Shown here: positions 15,921 through 24,371 of the stretch, one piece after another
How the letters are laid out: each line of letters begins with the position of its first letter
Numbering within the stretch: the first letter of the stretch is position 1
From: Hymenobacter mellowenesis
GTDB lineage: Bacteria; Bacteroidota; Bacteroidia; Cytophagales; Hymenobacteraceae
DNA length: 64,000 nucleotides
Assembly: GCF_030581005.1 (NCBI RefSeq)
Contig: NZ_JAUQSX010000006.1
Location: 1 to 64,000 of the forward strand
Reading direction: 5' to 3'
The notes under the pieces: model-generated
Database searches by the model: none
What the model was told of the DNA's origin: nothing
Seen by the model: the letters and a program-made list of their open reading frames with translations, nothing else
Made by a program: the position numbers and the translations under genes

Positions 15921-17375
15921 ATGCTTAAAAAATCACTGGAGTTGCTTCGACAGGAAGCAGCCGAAACGGGGGGGAACACCCTCAAGCGCAGCCTCAACGG
16001 CGTGAGTTTGATTGCCATTGGCATCGGCGTCATCATCGGGGCGGGCCTGTTCTCGCTCACCGGCATTGCGGCGGCCAACAACGCGGGGCCGGCCGTGACG
16101 CTGTCCTTCGTGGTGGCGGCGGTGGGCTGCGCGTTTTCAGCGCTGTGCTACGCCGAGTTTGCGGCCATGGTGCCCTTGTCGGGCTCAGCCTACACGTATT
16201 CCTACGCCACGATGGGCGAACTGTTTGCCTGGATTATCGGCTGGGATTTGGTGCTGGAATACTCCGTGGGGGCGGCCACGGTGGCCATAAGCTGGTCGCA
16301 GTACCTCATCAAGTTTCTGGGGAAGTACGGGCTGCACATCCCGGCGCGCCTGGTGATGTCGCCGTTTGAAAGTGCGAAGCTGGCCGACGGCTCCACCGTG
16401 AGCGGCTTCGTGAACGTGCCGGCCATGCTCATCGTGCTGGCCATTACGGCCATCGTCACGCGCGGGACCAAGGGCTCGGCGTGGTTCAACGCGCTGGTGG
16501 TGGCGCTGAAGGTGGCGGTGGTGCTGGTATTCATCGCCCTGGGCTGGCAATACATCGACCCCGCCAACTACCAACCCTACATTCCGGCCAATACGGGCAC
16601 GTTTGGCGAGTTCGGGTTGAGCGGGATTCTACGCGGGGCGGGCGTGATTTTCTTTGTTTTCATCGGCTTCGACATCGTGGCCACCATGGCGCAGGAAACC
16701 AAGAACCCGCAGCGCAACATGCCCGTGGGCATCCTCGGCTCGCTGGCGGTGTGCACGGTGCTGTTCGTGCTGTTCGGGCACGTTCTCACGGGGCTGGCCA
16801 ACTACACGGAGTTTAAGAACAGCGCCGCGCCGGTGGCCATTGCCATCGAGAAGACACCTTATGCCTGGCTGTCGTCGGCCGTGATTCTGGCCATTCTCAT
16901 TGGCTACACCTCGGTGATTCTGGTCGATTTGCTGGGGCAGTCGCGGGTGTTTTTTTCGATGTCGAAGGACGGGCTGCTGCCGCCGGTGTTTTCGCGCATC
17001 CATCCCAAATTCAACACGCCCGCGCAGTCCAGCTTGCTGCTGGGCTTGTTCATTGCGCTGTTTGCGGGCTTCGTGCCCATCTCGGTGGTGGGCGAGATGA
17101 CGAGCATCGGCACGCTGCTGGCCTTCGTGATGGTGTGCCTCGGCGTGCTCATCATGCGCCGCACCAACCCCGACGCGCCGCGCCCGTTCCGCACGCCGTG
17201 GGTGCCGGTGGTGCCCATTCTGGGCATTGTGGTGTGCCTCGTAATGATGGCCTCGCTGCCCTGGGAAACGTGGCTGCGCCTCGTGGTGTGGCTGGCGCTG
17301 GGTATGCTTATCTATTTCGGCTACGGCCGGAAGCACAGCAAACTGCGGCTGGCGCAGGAGAGGGAGCGAGCTTAG
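15921..17375 (+). CDS. APC-family amino-acid permease (cationic amino-acid transporter type)
   Basis: The 484-residue inner-membrane protein has about 12-14 hydrophobic segments. The APC signature is in the first helix (IAIGIGVIIGAGLFSLTG), followed by CYAEFAAMVPLSGSAYTYSY and the conserved FIGFDIVATMAQETKNPQRN. It resembles the YfnA/CAT group that carries basic or other amino acids by proton symport. The start MLKKSLELL is chosen on family grounds. An upstream SAM-I riboswitch and poly-cysteine leader suggest that the true substrate is a sulfur amino acid (methionine or cysteine/cystine), which is an inference from regulation only. Confidence 0.88.
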   Translation: MLKKSLELLRQEAAETGGNTLKRSLNGVSLIAIGIGVIIGAGLFSLTGIAAANNAGPAVTLSFVVAAVGCAFSALCYAEFAAMVPLSGSAYTYSYATMGELFAWIIGWDLVLEYSVGAATVAISWSQYLIKFLGKYGLHIPARLVMSPFESAKLADGSTVSGFVNVPAMLIVLAITAIVTRGTKGSAWFNALVVALKVAVVLVFIALGWQYIDPANYQPYIPANTGTFGEFGLSGILRGAGVIFFVFIGFDIVATMAQETKNPQRNMPVGILGSLAVCTVLFVLFGHVLTGLANYTEFKNSAAPVAIAIEKTPYAWLSSAVILAILIGYTSVILVDLLGQSRVFFSMSKDGLLPPVFSRIHPKFNTPAQSSLLLGLFIALFAGFVPISVVGEMTSIGTLLAFVMVCLGVLIMRRTNPDAPRPFRTPWVPVVPILGIVVCLVMMASLPWETWLRLVVWLALGMLIYFGYGRKHSKLRLAQERERA

Positions 17376-17391
17376 GAAAGAGTTTAAAAAG

Positions 17392-17498
17392 GAACGTCAT
17401 GCTGAGCGCAGTCGAAGCATCTCGCGTGTGGTAGTAATCCAATCGACAGGAATTACTGCTGCGGTAGAGATGCTTCGGCTGCGCTCACCATGACGTTC
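17392..17498. repeat. Interspersed inverted repeat, type A copy 3
   Basis: Arms 17392-17423 and 17467-17498 match at 30 of 32 positions (gaacgtcatgctgagcgcag...). It lies between the convergent permease and stress-protein genes. Confidence 0.85.
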
Positions 17499-17531
17499 TT
17501 TATTTTGATGCCGATACTGATACCAGCGCCG

Positions 17532-18005
17532 TTAGTGCGTAGTCAGCCCATTATCATCCAACTCGTCATCGTCTCGCACGCGGCTTAGGCTACCTTCCAA
17601 ATCTACCACGTCGTCGCCCGCGGCGCGGTTAGGCGCTTGCGGCGCGGCTTGCTTATACACATCGATGGCGCCGTTGCTGTCCAGGATGGTGCGGGCGCGG
17701 TCGGCTTGCTCGTCGGTGGCGGTATTCGCAGTGACGACGGCGTGGTCGGGGCCGGTGGCGGCGATGTGGGCTTCGGCGTCGTCGTTGTTAGAACCGGCAA
17801 AAACGTCGCTGAAAAACCGGACCAGGCCGTCTTCGAAGGTTTCGGGAACCGGGTTGCCAATCTGGCCGGGCAGGTGCTCGGCCCGCAGCGTGTCCTGAGT
17901 GGCCAGGTTGAGGTTGGTGCGCTCGAAGCCGGCGGCCAGCAGCCGCTCGATGGCAAACTGGGCTTCGGAGGCACTGGTGAACAAGCCGACGACGGTACGA
18001 GGCAT
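17532..18005 (-). CDS. YflT-type general stress protein
   Basis: The 157-residue cytosolic protein has a ferredoxin-like fold motif typical of the general stress protein 17M/YflT domain: VVGLFTSASEAQFAIERLLAAGF at the start, cut here as GLFTSASEAQFAIERLL, and HAVVTANTATDEQADRARTIL later. The C-terminal tail is acidic and low-complexity (DDDELDDNG). In Bacillus such proteins are induced by general stress; the biochemical role is unknown. The first residues MPRTVV match the family start. Confidence 0.7.
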   Translation of the reverse strand: MPRTVVGLFTSASEAQFAIERLLAAGFERTNLNLATQDTLRAEHLPGQIGNPVPETFEDGLVRFFSDVFAGSNNDDAEAHIAATGPDHAVVTANTATDEQADRARTILDSNGAIDVYKQAAPQAPNRAAGDDVVDLEGSLSRVRDDDELDDNGLTTH

Positions 18006-18072
18006 GGCAATAGGAGGGACGGTGTGCCGGGTTCTACGGCGGGCCGGGCCCCTGGTTTCCGGGCGGCGTTGG

Positions 18073-18570
18073 TTACTTCAGCACCTTGCAGCGGGTGGGC
18101 AGGCGGCCAGCCACTATCAGAGCGTTCAGGTCGGTGGCGGGGTTGGCGTAGGCCGTGCGCGGGCCGCAGTCGCAGAGGGCGGTGAGTGGGTCGCGGTCCA
18201 GAATGAGCGTTTCCAGCTCGGCCAGCGTGGGCGCGGCCGTGAGTTGTGCATAATCGGCATAGGTGAGCTTGAGGAAGGCCACGTGCGGCCCGATGCCCCG
18301 GTTGTCGAGCCAGTAGCCGTCGGCCAGCGCCGTGGGCTGCGGCAGGTGCCCCGACACATCGGACGGCGCCGGGTAGCTCACGATGCTGCGGCCATCGGCC
18401 GAGAGCAGCACCGGCACCCGGTCGTGGTAGTCGGCGCGGGTTTTGTAGAGCAGCGCGGGCGCGCTGGCCCCGGCGGGCTGGGCCGCCGGGGCCGCTGTGG
18501 GCGGCGCGGCCGGGCGGGTGCTGTGGCAGCCGGCGGCGGCGGTCAGCAGCAGGAGTAAAGCAGTTTTCAT
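18073..18570 (-). CDS. Small lipoprotein overlapping the C10 protease gene
   Basis: The 165-residue lipoprotein has signal and lipobox TAAAGC (cysteine at about 15), then a proline/alanine linker (residues 18-38). A compact domain follows with conserved-looking GYWLDNRGIGPHVAFLKL and a CDCG motif near residue 130. Its ATG overlaps the TGA of the upstream protease gene in the sequence ATGA, so translation is probably coupled. C10 proteases of Bacteroides and streptococci often have a neighbouring inhibitor gene, so an inhibitor or immunity role is possible, but the sequence does not resemble the known propeptide-like inhibitors. I do not recognise a family. Confidence 0.75.
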   Translation of the reverse strand: MKTALLLLLTAAAGCHSTRPAAPPTAAPAAQPAGASAPALLYKTRADYHDRVPVLLSADGRSIVSYPAPSDVSGHLPQPTALADGYWLDNRGIGPHVAFLKLTYADYAQLTAAPTLAELETLILDRDPLTALCDCGPRTAYANPATDLNALIVAGRLPTRCKVLK

Positions 18571-21215
18571 GGGTTCACGGCAATTTTGCGGGTGATGCGG
18601 CCGGCGCTGGTTTCGAACTGCACCAGGTAGAGGCCGGCGGCTAGGCCGCGCAGGGGCAGCGCGAGCGGGGCGGCCGTGCTCAGCCGGTTGGTTTCGTAGG
18701 CCACCTGGCCGGTGCTGCTGAGCAGGCGCAGGGCCGTGGCCGTGCCGGCAAAGCCGCGCAAATCCACGTTCACTAGGTCGCGGGCGGGATTGGGGTAGAG
18801 GCCGATTTGGGCGGCCAGCGCGGGCGGGGCGGTGGCGCTCACGTTGCTGCGGCTCAGGGCCATGTCGAAGAGGTAGGTGCCGATGTTGCCGGCAAAATAA
18901 GGCGCCACTTTCACCATGAGCTGACCGCCGTTGGGCAGCACGATGGGAGCCGGCATCACGTCGTCGTAGGTCGTCGACCAGGTGGTGCCGCCGTCGGTGG
19001 AGTAGGAAAACAGGGCGTCGAGCGAGTAGGTCTGGCCGTTGGCACTGTTGTAGGAATCGTGCAGGCGGGCCGTGATGCTGTAGCGGTAGCCAGCCGGCAG
19101 GTTCACGGCGTAGTAGTCCACATCGGAGGTGAGGTGGCAGTTGGAGCCGGCCGTGCTGCGGGCGGCGGTGCTGCCGCTGAACGTGACGGGCAGCACCGCG
19201 GCCGCCGCGGCCGAGTTGTTGGGCTCAAAGGCATCGGCGGCCAAGGCGGCGGCCTGCACCGTCACGCGCACGGGGTTCTGGAACGTGCCGCTGCCGGTGA
19301 GCTGGAAGGCGGTGGCGCCGGCCGGCTTGTGCAGCACGGCCAGCAGGTAGGTGCCCGGCGCGGCCGTCACGGCCGTGGTGCTCAGCGTGAGGTAGGGCGC
19401 CGAGTAGGTGTAGCCGGCTGGCAGCCCGGTGGTTTCGGTGTAGGTGTTGATGGTCTGCACGAAGGTGCCGTCCAGGTTGTACAGGCCCACGGCGTACTGC
19501 CCGGTGAAGGTGGTGGTGCCCGCGTTCAGGATGTTGAGGTTGACCGCCGCGGCCTGGCCCTGCGTGAAGGTGGTTGGCGTGGGCGTGATGGCTGAATTCA
19601 GCCGGACGGCGTTCACGTTGCCCACCGTAATCTGGGGCAGGTTGGTGTAGCTGTTGCGGTCGCCCACCAGCAGCCAGTTGCCGCCGCTGGGGCGGTAGAA
19701 AACGCCCACCCGGTAGGTGCCCGGCAGCACGCTGAACAGCCCGGTGGTGCTGAAGCTCAGGTTGCCGGTGTAGGTGTAGCCGGCGGACAGGTTCTGGCCG
19801 GTTTTGGTTTCTACGTAGTCCACCAGCGCGTTGTTTAGGTCAAACACCGCCGCGCAGTAGTCGCCGGCAAAGGCGGCCGTGCCGGTGTTGATGAGGTTGG
19901 TGCTGATGGAAAACGCCTGCCCGTAGGCCAGCGTGGTGGCCGAGGGCGCCACGGTGTTGTTGAGGGCGATGGTAGCGGTGGGCGTGGTGGTGCCGCCGCC
20001 TGGGGTGGTGCCGGCCGGCGGCTGAATGCCGATGATGGCCTGCTGATTGCTGTTGTAGCCGCCGCTACCGCCGCCGGTGCCCAGCCCGGCGGGGTTGAGG
20101 GCGTTAATCTGGAAGTAGCCGTCGTAGGCGCCGCCCCAGCCCCAGTTGAAGTGCAGGAAATTGTTGTTGTCGTAGCCGTCGGCCACGAAGCAGTGCCCGC
20201 CGCCGGTGCCAAACCCGGCGTACACCACGGGCCGGCTGGCATCGAATTCGGCCTTCATCAGCGCCAGCCACTGGGCGTCGGTGTAGGCCGAGCGCAGGAT
20301 GCCCTGCATGGTGGGCCGGTAGCCGAAGTAGGTTTTCAGGGCGTATTCGGCGCAGTGGGGCACGTTGGTGGCGGCCGAAATCACGTAGGCGTTGCTCGAA
20401 TTGGCGCTGTAGCCCATGTCCACGCTCACGCCGGCGTGGTACATGAGCGTGGCCACGGCGGGGTTGGCCGCCGTCACGGCATTGGGCATGGCCGTCCACT
20501 GGTAGGTGGTGGTGCCGAAGTTGGCCGAGAGCGTGCCCAGGCTGGTGGTGTTGTAGGAATGGAAGCCCGCGCCGGTGGCCGGGTAGTTCCAGAATTTCAT
20601 CACCTGGGCCATGGCCGTGGCCACGCAGCCGGTCACGGAGCGGCCGCCGCCGGCGTTGTCGTAGGGGCAGAGGTCGTTGTAGTAGGGCGACTGGTTCCAG
20701 CGGGTGGCCACCAGCGGGTTCACGGCGGTGCTGCTGGCCGAGCGCCCGGCCGGGGCCGGCGCCCCGCCCAGCAGCTCCTGCCAGGCGGCGCGGATGTCGG
20801 CCGTGGCGGGCACGTGGTTGCTCACCACGCGGCCGATGTCGGCGCGGTAGCCTTCCAGCCACTTGGCCACCTGCGGAGCCAGGCGGGCAGGGTCGAAGCC
20901 CGACTGGTCGGAGTAGCCGAGGATGGGCGTCACCTGGTCGTCGCCGGCCACCAGCACGAAGCCGGGCGCCGCGCCGCTGAGGGTGAACACGTAGAAGGCC
21001 GGCGCGGGCTTGGGCGCGCCCGGCGCAAAGGCCGCAGGGGCCAGCTCGGCCCGGTAGGCCAAGGCCAGCCCGGCCGCCGCGGGCAGGCCGCGCTCGGTGT
21101 GGGTGGCCAGAAACGCGCGGCCCGCGCGCTGGGCGGTGGCCTCGTCGACGGGGGCCGCGCCGGCCCGGCCCAGCAGCGTCAGTAGGGCCCACAGCAGGAG
21201 TAAGGTTTTTTTCAT
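18567..21215 (-). CDS. Secreted C10 (streptopain-like) cysteine protease with T9SS sorting domain
   Basis: The 882-residue protein has, in order: a signal peptide (MKKTLLLLWALLTLLGRAGA), a Spi-type propeptide (about 20-160, GFVLVAGDDQVTPILGYSD), and the peptidase with catalytic C197 (SVTGCVATAMAQVMKFW) and H341 (GGHCFVADGYD, then FNWGWGGAYDGYF). Two CARDB-like beta repeats follow (about 430-670), then a pre-peptidase-like domain and the T9SS sorting domain (LYPNPARDLVNVDL to the end). It is exported to the cell surface or medium and should degrade extracellular proteins. The start at 21215 gives a clean signal peptide. It is translationally coupled to the downstream lipoprotein. Confidence 0.9.
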   Translation of the reverse strand: MKKTLLLLWALLTLLGRAGAAPVDEATAQRAGRAFLATHTERGLPAAAGLALAYRAELAPAAFAPGAPKPAPAFYVFTLSGAAPGFVLVAGDDQVTPILGYSDQSGFDPARLAPQVAKWLEGYRADIGRVVSNHVPATADIRAAWQELLGGAPAPAGRSASSTAVNPLVATRWNQSPYYNDLCPYDNAGGGRSVTGCVATAMAQVMKFWNYPATGAGFHSYNTTSLGTLSANFGTTTYQWTAMPNAVTAANPAVATLMYHAGVSVDMGYSANSSNAYVISAATNVPHCAEYALKTYFGYRPTMQGILRSAYTDAQWLALMKAEFDASRPVVYAGFGTGGGHCFVADGYDNNNFLHFNWGWGGAYDGYFQINALNPAGLGTGGGSGGYNSNQQAIIGIQPPAGTTPGGGTTTPTATIALNNTVAPSATTLAYGQAFSISTNLINTGTAAFAGDYCAAVFDLNNALVDYVETKTGQNLSAGYTYTGNLSFSTTGLFSVLPGTYRVGVFYRPSGGNWLLVGDRNSYTNLPQITVGNVNAVRLNSAITPTPTTFTQGQAAAVNLNILNAGTTTFTGQYAVGLYNLDGTFVQTINTYTETTGLPAGYTYSAPYLTLSTTAVTAAPGTYLLAVLHKPAGATAFQLTGSGTFQNPVRVTVQAAALAADAFEPNNSAAAAAVLPVTFSGSTAARSTAGSNCHLTSDVDYYAVNLPAGYRYSITARLHDSYNSANGQTYSLDALFSYSTDGGTTWSTTYDDVMPAPIVLPNGGQLMVKVAPYFAGNIGTYLFDMALSRSNVSATAPPALAAQIGLYPNPARDLVNVDLRGFAGTATALRLLSSTGQVAYETNRLSTAAPLALPLRGLAAGLYLVQFETSAGRITRKIAVNP

Positions 21216-21433
21216 CAGAAATGATATGAGGCGGGAACTGGCGCGGAAACTAGCACGCACTTGGCGGCGGCGGCCGGGCAAGTCGAGCGGGCCCCGTGAA
21301 AAGTCTACCAGGGCGCCACCGGGTCGGCCAACGCGGAGCGGGGCCGCACCAATGCTGGCCGATTTCGGCTACCTTACGGCCGTGCTGGGCAGGGTGCCCG
21401 GCTTCTATTGCCCACCCCCTTATCATCTACCGC

Positions 21434-22138
21434 ATGGCCCAGCCCAAATACGCCGCCCGGTTCGAGAATTTCTTCGCCAACCTGCGCCTCAACCGCGACC
21501 AGTTTGCCGACATGGCCGCCTTCACCCTGCAGGCCCTGCAGCAGGAAGCCAAAGGCAAGTACGACGCCGTGGCCGACCCCCTCGAAGTGGCCCTCACCGA
21601 CTACCGCGCCGCCCACGCCGGCCAGCTCTCGGGCGAGGGCCAGGCCGCCACCGTCACCGTGGCCCAGGCCCTGGCCGACTTCAAGGCCTACGTGAAAAAG
21701 GTGGAGCGCAAGGTCATCATTCCCACCTACGACGCGGGCAGCCCCGACCTGCTGGCCATCTTCCCCAAAGGCCGCGGCGCCCTCACCAAGAGCAACCAGG
21801 CCAAGGTGGAAGACGCCTTCACGGCCTTCCTCGACGCCCTCGATGCCCGCCCCACGGCCTTCACCTCGCCCGTGCGCGTCGAGGGCCGCAAGGTGCTGGC
21901 CGCCCTCACGGCTGCCCTGCGCCGCGCCGACGGCATCGCCAAAACTGCCGACACCCAGCGCCTCGACCTGCACGACGGCCGCGAAGCCACCTGCCTGGCC
22001 CTGTTCCGCGCCTACGCCACGCTGCTGCTTGAGTTCGCCGAGAAGCCCCAGCGGGTAGCCGCGTTTTTCGATTTGAGCCAGGCCGATACGGGCTCGAAAA
22101 AGAGCAGAACTACCCTGCCCGGCACTTCGAAAGCCTAG
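21434..22138 (+). CDS. Helical protein of unknown function
   Basis: The 234-residue, mostly alpha-helical cytosolic protein has no signal or membrane segment. Runs such as RFENFFANLRLNRDQFADM and VAQALADFKAYVKKVERKV suggest a helical bundle. The start MAQPKYAARF is favoured because upstream codons are not protein-like. The C-terminal end is basic and low-complexity (SKKSRTTLPGTSKA). It is divergent from the C10 protease with a 218-bp gap in which I saw no clear motif. Function unknown. Confidence 0.65.
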   Translation: MAQPKYAARFENFFANLRLNRDQFADMAAFTLQALQQEAKGKYDAVADPLEVALTDYRAAHAGQLSGEGQAATVTVAQALADFKAYVKKVERKVIIPTYDAGSPDLLAIFPKGRGALTKSNQAKVEDAFTAFLDALDARPTAFTSPVRVEGRKVLAALTAALRRADGIAKTADTQRLDLHDGREATCLALFRAYATLLLEFAEKPQRVAAFFDLSQADTGSKKSRTTLPGTSKA

Positions 22139-22168
22139 CAGAGCTGCTTAAGCCTAGCAGAGCTGCTT
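22131..22168. repeat. Perfect 19-bp direct duplication at a gene end
   Basis: aagcctagcagagctgctt occurs twice back to back (22131-22149 and 22150-22168). The first copy contains the stop codon of the preceding gene. It directly precedes the 42-bp tandem array. Confidence 0.9.
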
Positions 22169-22176
22169 AAAAACGA

Positions 22177-22400
22177 AAAAGCCCGTTCCGGCCCGCCGGA
22201 ACGGGCTTTTCCATGCGGCGGAGGCTACTCCGGCCTTCTGGAACGAACGTCGCTGAACAGCGAAGAGTACTCCGGCCGGCCGGAACTACTGTTGCCAGAT
22301 AGCGAAGCCCATTCCGGCCATCTGGAACGGGCTTCGCCACACGGCAGAGGGCGTTCCGGACGGCCGGAATGGGCTTCGCTATCTGGTGGCGGGCATTGCA
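22177..22400. repeat. 42-bp tandem repeat array built on a terminator hairpin
   Basis: Cores of the form ttccgg-N-ccggaa begin at 22186, 22228, 22270, 22312 and 22354, exactly 42 bp apart, with a decayed sixth unit near 22396. The first unit is a perfect 15-bp hairpin with A and T tracts (22177-22210), a good bidirectional terminator between convergent genes. The others are imperfect palindromes. Because 42 is divisible by three, a minus-strand frame (22451-22167) reads a 14-residue repeat such as AKPVPDGRNGLRYL; it overlaps the next gene's end and I do not call it a protein. Confidence 0.85.
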
Positions 22401-22416
22401 GCCGTCGGGGAGGGGA

Positions 22417-23136
22417 CTAGGGCACCCGGTCCCATACTTCGCCTGCGCCACTTACCATCCGCACCAGGCCGGCCCGGCGGTCGTAATACAGCTCCTGCAT
22501 ATAGGCGGCTGAAACCGGCTTGCAATCGGGGCCCCGCGAGGTACCGATGAAGGTAACGACATCCGTATAAGTCCGGCCGCGCACGGTTAGCTGCCCGAAA
22601 GGGCCATTCAGGGCGCCACGGCTGGGAAATTTCAGGCCCCGACAGCTATAGTAGTCGGTGTGAATGTCCGTGTTGCCCACGAAGTCGTACCATTCGCCGG
22701 CGGCGTACAGCTGGCTGGTGCCTTCGTCGTAGCCTTCCGAAATGAGGGTGCCAAGCTGGGCGTGGTCCCTAGTAAAACGAATATCGGCCGCCCCAAGCAA
22801 GCTGTCCGTCCGGTTCAGTCGGAGGGTTATCTGGTCGTAATAGCGCTCCAGTTTCGAAGAACTGGGAATGCCTGAAGAGGTGCTTTTGAGGGCACCTTTA
22901 TTGACGGTAATAACCCAGGCTTTGTACACCCGCTGGTAACCTTGGCGGTTCTCCATTCGCCACACATCGTTGTCGCGGGTTTGCAGCCACGCCCGGTCGT
23001 CGTCAGTGAAATGATAATAGGGCACGCCGTCCACGTAGGAAAGCCCTTCCTTGTCAGCGGGGCCGTCTTTCTTACAGGAAGTACTGCCGAAAAGCGTTGC
23101 GCTGGCAAGCAGCAGGAGGAAGTAACGTTGGAGCAT
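22417..23136 (-). CDS. Lipoprotein of unknown function
   Basis: The 239-residue protein starts at ATG 23136 with a lipoprotein signal (MLQRYFLLLLASATLFGSTSC), then a polar linker and a mixed alpha/beta domain. Features include WITVNKGALKSTSSG and DYYSCRGLKFPSRG. The body is tryptophan- and tyrosine-rich, as in many Bacteroidota surface lipoproteins. The open frame extends further upstream but without coding character. No family is recognised. Confidence 0.72.
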   Translation of the reverse strand: MLQRYFLLLLASATLFGSTSCKKDGPADKEGLSYVDGVPYYHFTDDDRAWLQTRDNDVWRMENRQGYQRVYKAWVITVNKGALKSTSSGIPSSSKLERYYDQITLRLNRTDSLLGAADIRFTRDHAQLGTLISEGYDEGTSQLYAAGEWYDFVGNTDIHTDYYSCRGLKFPSRGALNGPFGQLTVRGRTYTDVVTFIGTSRGPDCKPVSAAYMQELYYDRRAGLVRMVSGAGEVWDRVP

Positions 23137-23420
23137 ATAGCTGGGGGAAGTAGTTGCGAAAAGGTAGGTCCTTCCGCTGTCGAAGCGCAAATTGATATTT
23201 GGCTTTATCGGACTTCGTGAAGGACTGAAATTGGGCCTTTTTATCCACCGCACACGGGCAACAGCCCACATTTTTAGAGACATTAGGAATTGAAAGTATC
23301 TCAATAGATAACAGCCCTGCCAGAGTCGCGAAGCCCGCGCCTCACCCGCGTCAGCCTGTAGCAATACGGCCGTGACAGGGAGGCGGTAGCCGTCGGGGCC
23401 GCCCACCGCTATATTTAGCC

Positions 23421-24206
23421 ATGCGATTTACTTCCCTGGCCGCCTGCGCTGCCCTGGCCGCTGGCTTGGCTGCCTGCAACCCCGCCCCCAAGCCGCCCGC
23501 CGCCCGCCCCGGCCCCCTCAGCCCCGCGCAGAAGCAAAAGCAGCTCGCGCAGTTGCAGCTGGAGTACGCCGGCCCCGAGCAAACCGACAGCTCGGCCTAC
23601 GTGATTTACCCGCTGGTGCTCGACAAAACCACCGGAGACGAGGACAGCTACAGCAGCAGCAGCGGCCGCTATGAAGTGAAACGCTACTGGAACCTGGCGT
23701 TTTACAACCCCGCCACCCGCGCCGTCCACCTCCTCGATTCGACCCGGCGCATGGCCATTTACGGCTACGAGTCCGCGGCCGGGGAGAAAGGCGCCGCCGT
23801 GTCGGGCGCCGTGTTTGCGCGCTACGTGCGCGGCAGCTTCCAGCGCGTCGACAAGCTGCTGTACTACTCCGTGCGCACCCTCGACTACAACCGCGACGGC
23901 CAGCTCACCCAGGCCGACCCCAACTACCTGTTCATTTCCGACAAAGCCGGGCGCGGCTTCCGGCAGGTGTCGCCCGACAATTACCACGTGGTAGGCCGGC
24001 AGCTACTGCCCGCCACCAACCAGCTCCTGCTGCAGGCGCAGGTCGATGCCAACCACGACCTCCGGTTCGACGACCTAGACCCCACCGTGCAGCTGGTGTA
24101 CGACCTGGCCACCGGCGGCCCGGCCCGGGCGGTGTTTCCCCCGTCCGTTCAGCTGGGGCTCAAGAAGGCCTTTCAGGCGCAGTGGCCGGCTCCGCCCACC
24201 CCATAG
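23421..24206 (+). CDS. Lipoprotein with two EF-hand-like calcium loops
   Basis: The 261-residue lipoprotein has signal and lipobox GLAAC (cysteine near 19) followed by a proline-rich linker. Near residues 155-170 is a canonical 12-residue calcium loop (DYNRDGQLTQAD), and near 210-225 a second, weaker one (DANHDLRFDDLD). Calcium binding is therefore likely; the role is unknown. A TATATTTA motif ends three bases before the ATG, suggesting a leaderless transcript. It is divergent from the preceding lipoprotein gene. Confidence 0.75.
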   Translation: MRFTSLAACAALAAGLAACNPAPKPPAARPGPLSPAQKQKQLAQLQLEYAGPEQTDSSAYVIYPLVLDKTTGDEDSYSSSSGRYEVKRYWNLAFYNPATRAVHLLDSTRRMAIYGYESAAGEKGAAVSGAVFARYVRGSFQRVDKLLYYSVRTLDYNRDGQLTQADPNYLFISDKAGRGFRQVSPDNYHVVGRQLLPATNQLLLQAQVDANHDLRFDDLDPTVQLVYDLATGGPARAVFPPSVQLGLKKAFQAQWPAPPTP

Positions 24207-24371
24207 GACCGGCCGCGTTCCGGCCGGCCCAGTGGTGTACGCCCCTGACATCTCCGGAGCTTCTTCTCCCGCTGCCGTGCATTCACCCAGCGCCCGCGGC
24301 CATTCGCCGGGTCGCCCGAACCATTCGCCAACCACCGCAGTTGGCCGCACGACGCTAGCTATTTTCTTTGC

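Noticed and set aside
22177..22400. CRISPR array
   Set aside because: Regular 42-bp spacing, but units are palindromic throughout with no unique spacers and no cas genes.
22167..22451. A 94-residue minus-strand protein with 14-residue KPVPxGRNGL repeats
   Set aside because: It arises from the 42-bp array whose first unit is a terminator hairpin, and it overlaps the end of a lipoprotein gene. Reported as a repeat; the possibility of a peptide is noted as a finding.
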